DNA of 5,449 nt from an uncultured Eubacteriales bacterium (GTDB lineage Bacteria; Bacillota; Clostridia; Christensenellales; Borkfalkiaceae): NCBI GenBank assembly GCA_900549005.1, contig URMT01000100.1, positions 1 through 5,449 on the forward strand, given 5' to 3'. Below are positions 1-5,449 of this stretch, piece by piece (position 1 is the stretch's first letter; each line of letters opens with the position of its first letter). The notes beneath the pieces are model-generated. The model did no database searches. It was not told the DNA's origin and saw only the letters and a program-made list of their open reading frames with translations. The translations under genes and the position numbers were made by a program.

Positions 1-1116
1 CTTTTTATAGCGGGCTATCGCATATACCATCACCGCAACGAGGATTACGAGCGCGGCTATCGCAAGGAACATTGCCGCGTTGGTGCCAGATGCGGAAGTG
101 TTGTAAATTACTTCGTCGTAAGTATAGTTTGCAGAAAGCGCGCTGCCCGTTGCCACGGAGTTCAAAAGCGCGGCATAGTTGCGGGCCGTCTGCGCGTCGT
201 TGGCCTGGATATAGAAGCTGCCGCCCGTGATTGCGCTTTCGCAGGTGAGGTTGATTACGTTGTATTCGCCTACGTAGAACCTTATATAAGTATCGTCAGA
301 GGCGGCCACGTCTTCGGATACGGCAGAGATGATTTCCTGACCGTAAGAGGTGAGGTTTATCCTTACCGCGTACGCTCCGCCCGCCGAATAATAAGAAACG
401 CTGTCGAATATGTCTGCGACGGAAGTCCTTGCGTTGAGGATATTGTATGTGGCCGTGGTGCCGTCTGCCGACTGAGAATAGTATATGTTATCCTGCCTGC
501 CCATAGCGGTGTTCCTCAGCGTGAGCTCGCCGCCCAGCGTAAGGTATGCCATTGCGTTGGATATATACGAAAGTTCGTCGGTGAGGGCAGACGAATCGTT
601 GCCCGAGTATGCCGCATATGTGAAGTTGGTGGGAACGGATACGCGTATTGCGCAGCCGCCCGCAACGCTCACAGAATAGGAAGTGTAGCGCCTTTCGCCG
701 AACCTGGCGGAGAGGATTTCCGCATCCTTTGCCACCTGGTCTTCGAACTGCGCAAGCGCCGAAGACACTTCTGCATCGGTATCTGCGGCACCGTCCGTCG
801 TAAACTGCGCAAGCTCTGCGCGGTCGATATAGAACGATCCGTCTGAACCGGGAACATAGTCCTTTTTATACTCGTCGGCCTTGTCCCCTCCCTCTGCCAC
901 GGTGAAGCTGTATTCCTCCGCCGTGATTACGCCGTCGGGCAGAAGCGTTACGTATGCATCGCCCGAAAGTTCGCTGCCGAGGTGAATGTTTGAAAGTATG
1001 GAATTATACCTGTGCACACCGTCGGGCAGGCTGCACGACACTACTCCGAAAAGGAAGAGAGCGAGCGTTGCGAGCGCGACGATTGCGGTTATTACGGCAG
1101 ATTTGATTTTGCCCAT
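1..1116 (-). CDS. SecD-like protein translocase subunit, N-terminal 372 residues (3' end outside window)
   Basis: The frame is open from an ATG at 1116 to the left edge with no stop. A second in-frame ATG at 1122 is only 1 nt from the AAGGAG at 1124-1129, whereas the ATG at 1116 has 7 nt spacing, so I chose 1116. The protein opens with a short basic stretch and one hydrophobic helix (about residues 6-27). A long extracytoplasmic region follows to about 345, then a second membrane helix (about 348-367). That is the SecD plan: TM1, P1 head, TM2. Weak family echoes are HLGSELSGDAYVTLLPDG (45-62), in the place of SecD's LGLDLxGG motif, and GGSFYI (298-303) followed by an ALLNS segment just before TM2, where SecD has its GxxxIxG and LrSGaLP signatures. 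SecD with SecF uses the proton gradient to help pull secreted proteins out of SecYEG. Position next to scfAB and near yajC supports the call. VVSC (25-28) resembles a lipobox, so a lipoprotein reading is possible. The assignment rests on architecture and context because sequence similarity is low. Confidence 0.7.
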   Translation of the reverse strand, partial: MGKIKSAVITAIVALATLALFLFGVVSCSLPDGVHRYNSILSNIHLGSELSGDAYVTLLPDGVITAEEYSFTVAEGGDKADEYKKDYVPGSDGSFYIDRAELAQFTTDGAADTDAEVSSALAQFEDQVAKDAEILSARFGERRYTSYSVSVAGGCAIRVSVPTNFTYAAYSGNDSSALTDELSYISNAMAYLTLGGELTLRNTAMGRQDNIYYSQSADGTTATYNILNARTSVADIFDSVSYYSAGGAYAVRINLTSYGQEIISAVSEDVAASDDTYIRFYVGEYNVINLTCESAITGGSFYIQANDAQTARNYAALLNSVATGSALSANYTYDEVIYNTSASGTNAAMFLAIAALVILVAVMVYAIARYKK

Positions 1117-1130
1117 CTGCATTCTCCTTA

Positions 1131-1159
1131 CCGTTTAAACGGCGGACTTTTTGCCGCCG
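1131..1159 (-). promoter_or_regulatory. Overlapping hairpin and palindrome in the secD-like leader
   Basis: Between the predicted promoter and the ribosome binding site lie two inverted repeats. One is a 6-bp GC stem (CGGCGG at 1140-1145 pairing with CCGCCG at 1154-1159). The other is a perfect 12-bp palindrome, CCGTTTAAACGG, at 1131-1142. They share bases 1140-1142, so both cannot pair fully in the same RNA. The palindrome directly abuts the Shine-Dalgarno region. It could be a leader structure, a weak terminator of the upstream transcript, or a protein operator; the sequence does not decide. Confidence 0.35.
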
Positions 1160-1188
1160 ATTAAAAATAAACGAAAATTAACTTCTTC

Positions 1189-1217
1189 ATTATAGTAAAT
1201 TTTGCACGCGCCGTCAA
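1189..1217 (-). promoter_or_regulatory. Predicted sigma-A promoter for the secD-like gene
   Basis: On the minus strand there is TTGACG (1212-1217) as -35 and TATAAT (1189-1194) as -10, separated by exactly 17 bp. This is one mismatch from the housekeeping consensus. Transcription would start near 1182 and give a leader of about 66 nt that carries the hairpin/palindrome pair. The promoter lies in the 189-bp gap after scfB, so the Sec gene need not depend on read-through from the SCIFF genes. Confidence 0.75.
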
Positions 1218-1305
1218 TCAATTACAAAGTTAATGCTGTAAAAATTAGGCGAAATTATGCAAAATGTGTTAGCGGCGCGCACGATTTGCCGTCTGCCGAC
1301 GCCGT

Positions 1306-2655
1306 TTACTTCTCCGTGCGGGCAGAGGACGCGCGCTCGCCAGTATAGCGGCGCTTTTCTGCAAGGATGTGCATAGCGCACTCTATGCGCTTTTTCATCA
1401 TAACGCAGGTCACGTTATACGGCTGTTCTATGTTGCCGCAGAAGTTGTAGTTGTTTGCGCTGCAACCGCCGCTGCAAATGAATTTTGCAAAGCAGTTTTC
1501 GCAGCCCTTGCGGGTGAACAGGCAGGACGTGGCAAAGCGCGAGCGGATGTCGCTATTCAGCTTGCCTTCGAACACGTTGCCCATATAAAAATCTTTGTTG
1601 CCCGCGAACTGGTGGCAGGGATAAATGTCGCCGCTCGGCACCACCGAAAAATATTCGTTACCCGCGCCGCAGGCGGACACCCTTTTTGAAAGGCAGGGCC
1701 CGCCCTCCAAATCTATGTTGAAGTGGAAGAAGTTGAAGCCCTTTCCCGCCCTGTACGCTTCGAGGTACTTTTCGCACAGCGTTTCGTACTCCTCGCAGAT
1801 GCGGGGAAGGTGCTCCTTTTTTATCTGCAAGTCGGGGATATCGGTCACCACGGGCTCCATCGAGATGCTGTCGAACCCGCTTTCGGCGAGGAACATAACG
1901 TCGTTGGAAAAGTCGAGGTTCTTTGCCGTGAACGTGCCGCGCACATAATAGCTTTTGTTGCCGCGGGTGGCGACGAACTTTTTGATGTTGTTGAAGCAGA
2001 TATCGAAGCTGCCCCTGCCGTTTACCGTCTTTCTTATGGCGTCGTGCACTTCCTTCCTGCCGTCGAGCGAGAGAACGACGTTCTCCATTTCGCTGTTGAA
2101 GAACTCGGTTGCCTCTTCGCCCAGCGCGAGGCCGTTTGTCGTGGTGGTGAAAAGGAACTTTTTGCCGTGCTTTTCGCCCTGCTCGCGCGCGTACGCCACA
2201 ATATTTTTGATTGTGCCGAGGCACATCAGGGGTTCGCCGCCGAAGAAGTCGGCTTCGAGCACCTTGCGGTTGCCGCTGTTTGCGATGAGGAAGTCGATGG
2301 CCTTTTCAGCCGTCTGCTCGCTCATAAATTCGCGGGCGGAATGATAGGCGCCTTCGTCTGCGAAGCAGTAGCGGCAGCGCATATTGCAGTCGTGGCAGAT
2401 ATGTATGCACAGCGCCTTTACCTCGTTCGACTTGACGGGGTAAACGGAAGGTTCGGGCGCGTTCAGAAGGCCCTGTCCTTCAAGCGTTTCGACGTCGGCG
2501 GAGATTGACTTTACGTCCTCCGCGGAGAGAGCGGGTGCCGTTCCCTGTTCGCGCGCCTTTAAATATGCGGCGGTCTTTTGGTCGCACTCGTGCAGGCTGG
2601 CGCTGCCCGTATCGTAGATATAATGGTGTGTTTTATAGTTGAATACGTGAATCAT
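1306..2655 (-). CDS. scfB: SCIFF radical SAM maturase (ScfB/CteB family, SPASM domain)
   Basis: This 449-residue enzyme is expected to form a Cys-to-Thr thioether crosslink in the ScfA peptide by radical S-adenosylmethionine chemistry in the cytoplasm. Residues 1 to about 75 look like the peptide-binding RRE/PqqD-like N-terminal domain. The radical SAM core begins with CNMRCRYC, giving the CX3CX2C cluster ligands Cys90, Cys94 and Cys97. GGEP (139-142) is the SAM-binding motif, and TTTTNG (170-175) and LSLDG (195-199) are further core strands. The C-terminal SPASM region carries the Cx12Gx4C pattern (Cys329, Gly342, Cys347) and the Cx2Cx5Cx3C pattern (Cys385, Cys388, Cys394, Cys398), then Cys417. 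Extra cysteines lie at 321, 378 and 406. This is enough for two auxiliary Fe-S clusters, as in characterised SCIFF maturases. Length is normal for the family. The start is fixed by an in-frame stop a few codons upstream, yet no Shine-Dalgarno site precedes it, which suggests low translation. It lies 101 bp after scfA. No clear terminator follows. Confidence 0.95.
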   Translation of the reverse strand: MIHVFNYKTHHYIYDTGSASLHECDQKTAAYLKAREQGTAPALSAEDVKSISADVETLEGQGLLNAPEPSVYPVKSNEVKALCIHICHDCNMRCRYCFADEGAYHSAREFMSEQTAEKAIDFLIANSGNRKVLEADFFGGEPLMCLGTIKNIVAYAREQGEKHGKKFLFTTTTNGLALGEEATEFFNSEMENVVLSLDGRKEVHDAIRKTVNGRGSFDICFNNIKKFVATRGNKSYYVRGTFTAKNLDFSNDVMFLAESGFDSISMEPVVTDIPDLQIKKEHLPRICEEYETLCEKYLEAYRAGKGFNFFHFNIDLEGGPCLSKRVSACGAGNEYFSVVPSGDIYPCHQFAGNKDFYMGNVFEGKLNSDIRSRFATSCLFTRKGCENCFAKFICSGGCSANNYNFCGNIEQPYNVTCVMMKKRIECAMHILAEKRRYTGERASSARTEK

Positions 2656-2689
2656 TGCAGTTTGCTTTTATGTGGTCAGATATCATAAT

Positions 2690-2719
2690 TTAAGGAGCAG
2701 AGAAAATTCTGCTCCTTAA
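2690..2719 (-). terminator. 12-bp stem-loop between scfA and scfB (attenuator or mRNA-stabilising hairpin)
   Basis: A perfect 12-bp inverted repeat (2690-2701 and 2708-2719) closes a 6-nt loop between the two genes. Read on the minus strand it is followed by an AT-rich stretch (AAATTATGATATC) but not by a true run of T, so it is a poor intrinsic terminator. Partial termination, or protection of the scfA mRNA 3' end, would give far more precursor than maturase, which is the usual need in peptide systems. The stem contains TAAGGAG, a ribosome-binding-like sequence that is paired in the hairpin. It lies about 55 nt from the scfB start, too far to serve it directly. Confidence 0.6.
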
Positions 2720-2756
2720 CTTTCCGCTTTTTAAAATTGCCCTTGTGCAAAAAGAC

Positions 2757-2915
2757 TTATCTGGTCTCTTTGTCGGGTCTTTCTTCCCTTGTGATTCTTT
2801 CGCAGCTCTGGTTGCCTACCGTGCAGCTGGTTTTGCAGGCCGACTGGCAGGTGCTTCTGCATTCGCCGCAACCCGTAACCTTTCTTTCAGAGGGTTTTGC
2901 AATAGTTTTTATCAT
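2757..2915 (-). CDS. scfA: SCIFF ranthipeptide precursor (six cysteines in forty-five)
   Basis: This 52-residue peptide is the substrate of the neighbouring ScfB. Its core holds exactly six cysteines, at 16, 19, 23, 27, 31 and 38 (spacing x2, x3, x3, x3, x6). It contains the family's near-invariant block CQSACKTSCTVGNQSC (23-38). By comparison with the characterised clostridial SCIFF peptide, the thioether is expected between Cys27 and Thr32, five residues apart; Thr22 and Thr29 are other candidate acceptors. The leader before the first Cys is short (15 residues). A 12-residue charged tail (41-52, ITREERPDKETR) follows the usual ending CER. The start has AAGGAG at 2926-2931, about 10 nt upstream, and a near-consensus promoter just before that. 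No dedicated protease or exporter gene is in the window. The peptide's biological role is unresolved; signalling roles have been proposed in some clostridia. Confidence 0.95.
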   Translation of the reverse strand: MIKTIAKPSERKVTGCGECRSTCQSACKTSCTVGNQSCERITREERPDKETR

Positions 2916-2949
2916 AACAGTTACTCTCCTTTGCAAATCTTTTTTATAT

Positions 2950-2978
2950 ATTATAGTTTAAGGCGGCGCAAAAATCAA
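2950..2978 (-). promoter_or_regulatory. Predicted sigma-A promoter for scfA(B)
   Basis: On the minus strand there is TTGATT (2973-2978) and a perfect TATAAT (2950-2955) with a 17-bp spacer. It begins 16 bp beyond the DUF3792 stop codon. Transcription would start near 2943, leaving a leader of about 28 nt before the scfA ATG. This gives the SCIFF pair a transcript of its own. Confidence 0.75.
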
Positions 2979-2994
2979 GCGTTTTTACAGAATT

Positions 2995-3363
2995 TCAGCT
3001 TCTGCGCTTTATATTTACGCCTATTATTCCGCTGATTGCGCCCGACGCCGCGCCGAGGAGTATCTCTAACGCGAACAGCCAGGTTACCGCGAACGACGAG
3101 GCGATGACGGAAAACAGCACGTACGTTACCAGCACGGCAATAACGCCGTATACGGCGCCCTTTATAAGCCCCCTGCCGCCGCGTATGAACAGCACCCCGC
3201 CCGCCGCAATCGACAGCGTTTTGAATACCTGGTTGACGGGTTTGACCGCATCCGTCGGAAGGGAAAACAGCTGAATTATCAGCGAGAATATGAGCACGCA
3301 GGCGAGGCAGAATATTACCGCCGCGAGCGTGGCTTTGAGTACCTGAAAAACATTTTCGCGCAT
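2995..3363 (-). CDS. DUF3792/TIGR04086 family small membrane protein
   Basis: This is a 122-residue very hydrophobic protein with four predicted membrane helices at about 11-33, 44-61, 68-88 and 93-117. It has short basic loops (RGGRGLIK at 61-68) and a basic end (KRRS). Glycine- and alanine-rich helix 4 (LLGAASGAISGIIG) is typical of the family. Members of DUF3792/TIGR04086 commonly lie immediately downstream of yajC in Bacillota; Bacillus subtilis yrzE is an example as I recall it. In Clostridia they are found beside the SCIFF genes. Function is unknown. Position suggests a link to the Sec accessory complex or to handling of the SCIFF product, but nothing in the sequence shows either. The start is chosen for GGAGG at 3371-3375, separated from ATG by a run of seven T. 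That ribosome binding site lies inside a hairpin. The family call is by length, topology and synteny. Confidence 0.75.
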   Translation of the reverse strand: MRENVFQVLKATLAAVIFCLACVLIFSLIIQLFSLPTDAVKPVNQVFKTLSIAAGGVLFIRGGRGLIKGAVYGVIAVLVTYVLFSVIASSFAVTWLFALEILLGAASGAISGIIGVNIKRRS

Positions 3364-3399
3364 AAAAAAACCTCCGCACAGTTTAAAACTATGCGGAAG
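3364..3399 (-). promoter_or_regulatory. Terminator-like hairpin that pairs with the DUF3792 ribosome binding site
   Basis: On the minus strand CTTCCGCATAG (3389-3399) pairs with CTGTGCGGAGG (3371-3381) over 11 bp, including two G-U pairs, with a 7-nt loop. Seven T residues (3364-3370) follow at once and then the ATG of the DUF3792 gene. This has the form of an intrinsic terminator after yajC. The 3' arm is also the GGAGG Shine-Dalgarno site of the next gene. It could attenuate transcription, block translation until melted, or both. I see no separate promoter for DUF3792 in the 56-bp gap. Confidence 0.6.
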
Positions 3400-3419
3400 G
3401 CGCTTTAATTATGATATTT

Positions 3420-3896
3420 TCACTTGTCTTCTTTGCTCTCTTCGGCAGGTTTTTCTTCTGCGGGTTCGGCAGCCTTTTCTTCCTGCTTTTCTGCGGGAGC
3501 GCTCTCTTCGAAGGGCTCTTCCCCCTTGGGCTCTTCTGCCTTTTCTTCCGTTTCGGCGGGTTTTTCAACAACCGCGTCGGTCTGGTAGATGGCCTGCTTA
3601 TCGAACTTCATATAGCATTTGCCGCTCGTTTCGGAACCCGTTTCGAGCACGAAGGTGTTTTCTTCGGGGTCAACTTCAACGACTATGCCGCACACGCCGC
3701 CGATGGTTTTAACCTTGTTGCCGGGCTTTACGGCGTCCATAAGCTGCTGGGCTTCCTGCTGCTTCTTCTTGTTCCTGCGGGAGGAGAATACGAAGAAAAC
3801 AACGATTATTACTATGAAAACGGCAAGTATTACCCAGGTAATCCATCCGCCGTCGTTAGTGTTGTTGGTAGTATCGCTCAACAATGCGCTAAACAT
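3420..3896 (-). CDS. yajC: YajC-family Sec translocon accessory protein
   Basis: YajC is a single-pass inner-membrane protein that associates with SecDF and SecYEG. The sequence shows a short polar N-terminus and one membrane helix at about 17-42 (WITWVILAVF onward). A basic cytoplasmic stretch SSRRNKKKQQEAQQLMDAVKPG comes next, then the conserved small beta domain with GNKVKTIGGVCGIV, where the family has GdxVvTxgGixG. Residues from about 112 to 158 form an extra tail made almost only of Glu, Lys, Pro and Ala, so the protein is longer than the usual 85-115 residues. The start has AAGGAG 8 nt upstream. It has its own predicted promoter and lies between tgt and the DUF3792 gene, the classical tgt-yajC order. 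The tail is low-complexity and probably disordered; its role is unknown. Confidence 0.93.
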   Translation of the reverse strand: MFSALLSDTTNNTNDGGWITWVILAVFIVIIVVFFVFSSRRNKKKQQEAQQLMDAVKPGNKVKTIGGVCGIVVEVDPEENTFVLETGSETSGKCYMKFDKQAIYQTDAVVEKPAETEEKAEEPKGEEPFEESAPAEKQEEKAAEPAEEKPAEESKEDK

Positions 3897-3943
3897 AACT
3901 TTTACTCCTTGTTTTTAAAGAAAATATTTTTATTTACTCCAAT

Positions 3944-3972
3944 ACTATACAATTTTTATATGTTTTTTGCAA
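3944..3972 (-). promoter_or_regulatory. Predicted sigma-A promoter for yajC
   Basis: On the minus strand there is TTGCAA (3967-3972) and TATAGT (3944-3949) with a 17-bp AT-rich spacer. The predicted start is near 3937, with a leader of about 41 nt. It lies just downstream of the tgt terminator-like stem, so yajC and probably DUF3792 form a unit separate from tgt. Confidence 0.6.
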
Positions 3973-3997
3973 GCGTTTTTTTGATTAAATTGTAAGG

Positions 3998-4017
3998 CGG
4001 GGCAAACTTTCACCCCG
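3998..4017 (-). terminator. Stem-loop after tgt, probable terminator
   Basis: CGGGG (4013-4017 read on the minus strand) pairs with CCCCG (3998-4002). The stem can extend inward with G-U and A-U pairs to about 8 bp. It lies 47 bp after the tgt stop. The downstream tail on the minus strand is CCTTACAATTT, a weak T-tract, so efficiency may be modest. On the plus strand it is followed by TTTT, but no gene converges from that side in this window. Confidence 0.5.
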
Positions 4018-4064
4018 TTTTCAAAATATGCCCGACATTTTGCGCGTTTTGCAGACACAATTCG

Positions 4065-5180
<1,116 letters not shown>

Positions 5181-5246
5181 TTATCACCTTATATAATTTG
5201 GTTGGTTGAGTTGCGAGTTTTTTTCCACCCTACCCTCTCGTTGTGC

Positions 5247-5361
5247 GTGCGGTAAATAAACCGCACAGTTCTGCCGTTTCCCTTCGGGAGCCTCGGCAGG
5301 GCAGCGCGCTATGCGCTCGCGCGACTGCGTTCACCTGCGGTTCACTACGCTCGAAATGACA
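5247..5361 (-). repeat. Interspersed structured repeat ('CHFERSE'-type intergenic element)
   Basis: Read on the minus strand the block begins TGTCATTTCGAGCG (5361-5348), the hallmark of a short repeat scattered between genes in many Bacillota and Bacteroidota genomes and often mistaken for a small protein containing CHFERSE. It contains two adjacent near-copies of a 10-11 bp unit (5325-5334 and 5335-5345). A nested stem follows, with CTGCCG/CGGCAG outside (5271-5276, 5294-5299) and TCCC/GGGA inside (5279-5282, 5286-5289). A 7-bp stem with a 6-nt loop closes the block (5247-5253, 5260-5266). An AGCGC/GCGCT stem (5303-5317) lies between. These features suggest a folded RNA or a small non-autonomous mobile sequence. 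It carries no gene. The exact ends are uncertain. Confidence 0.65.
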
Positions 5362-5365
5362 ATTA

Positions 5366-5449
5366 TTTAGAAGTAAATTATTTCTAAACAGATAATGTCG
5401 CAAGGCGGGTTTCCCGCCGCAGCAGGACACAATTTGCGCATACCTGCGC
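5366..5449. other. Intergenic tract with three more hairpins, no gene seen
   Basis: Beyond the repeat there is an AT-rich 7-bp stem TTTAGAA/TTCTAAA (5366-5372, 5382-5388). Next comes a GC-rich 6-bp stem GGCGGG-TTT-CCCGCC (5404-5418). A 5-bp stem GCGCA-TACC-TGCGC (5436-5449) lies at the window's edge. None is followed by a clear T run in either direction, so I do not call them terminators. They may be part of the same repetitive region or of an untranslated end of an upstream gene outside the window. Confidence 0.4.

Noticed and set aside
1033..1116. SecD-like protein as a lipoprotein (VVSC lipobox at residues 25-28)
   Set aside because: The motif fits loosely, but SecD normally keeps an uncleaved first helix and a second membrane helix follows near residue 348. 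Kept only as a caution.
1262..1305. Possible terminator just after scfB
   Set aside because: Only short GC-rich stems of 4-5 bp can be drawn and there is no T run on the minus strand.
1658..2508. Large plus-strand (261 residues) and minus-strand (188 residues) open frames inside scfB
   Set aside because: They are other-frame shadows of the maturase. They show odd composition (Arg/His-rich or Val/Ala-rich) and no domain I recognise, while scfB has full catalytic motifs.
2737..3035. Plus-strand open frames of 74 and 96 residues across the scfA region
   Set aside because: They lie antisense to scfA and its promoter. The minus strand encodes an unmistakable SCIFF peptide with promoter and ribosome binding site.
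2975..3379. Minus-strand 134-residue Arg-rich frame overlapping the DUF3792 gene
   Set aside because: It is a frame-shifted reading of the same DNA. The alternative frame has a Shine-Dalgarno site and four clean membrane helices.
5181..5210. TATATA-type -10 for tgt next to its start codon
   Set aside because: It overlaps the ribosome binding site, leaves almost no leader and has no matching -35 at 16-18 bp.
5230..5430. Minus-strand 66-residue open frame containing CHFERSE
   Set aside because: It is the well-known spurious translation of an intergenic repeat. It has no convincing ribosome binding site, and its composition follows the hairpins and not a protein.

Overview
The window looks like chromosomal DNA of a Bacillota member of class Clostridia, probably an uncultured gut-type lineage with mid GC content. 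The basis is the conserved gene order tgt – yajC – DUF3792 membrane protein – SCIFF precursor (scfA) – SCIFF maturase (scfB) – secD-like, together with good Shine-Dalgarno sites and sigma-A type promoters. The SCIFF ('six cysteines in forty-five') pair is close to a Clostridia signature. Every real gene is on the minus strand, so the biological reading order runs from high to low coordinates.

Layout from 5449 down to 1. (i) 5181-5449 has no gene. It is a structured intergenic region holding a copy of the interspersed repeat whose spurious translation reads 'CHFERSE', plus three further hairpins. (ii) 4065-5180 is tgt, the queuosine tRNA-guanine transglycosylase, followed by a terminator-like stem-loop. 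(iii) 3420-3896 is yajC, the SecDF-YajC accessory subunit, with its own predicted promoter and a long acidic C-terminal tail. (iv) 2995-3363 is a small four-helix DUF3792/TIGR04086 membrane protein. A terminator-like hairpin sits against its start codon and pairs with its ribosome binding site. (v) 2757-2915 is scfA, a 52-residue precursor that is too short for a normal ORF cut-off, with a near-consensus promoter. (vi) 1306-2655 is scfB, the radical SAM/SPASM enzyme expected to install a thioether in ScfA. A 12-bp hairpin separates it from scfA, and it lacks a recognisable Shine-Dalgarno site. (vii) 1-1116 is the N-terminal 372 residues of a divergent SecD-like protein, again with its own near-consensus promoter; the gene runs off the left edge.

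Functionally the window joins tRNA modification (tgt), the Sec translocon auxiliary complex (yajC, secD-like) and a ribosomally made, post-translationally modified peptide (ranthipeptide/SCIFF) system lodged between the two Sec genes. The SCIFF family is already described, but its physiological role is not settled. The freshest features here are regulatory: three separately promoted units inside a syntenic block, the scfA/scfB hairpin with a poorly initiated maturase, and the hairpin masking the DUF3792 ribosome binding site. The charged C-terminal tail on ScfA and the strong divergence of the SecD-like protein are also notable. I found no evidence of a wholly new system.
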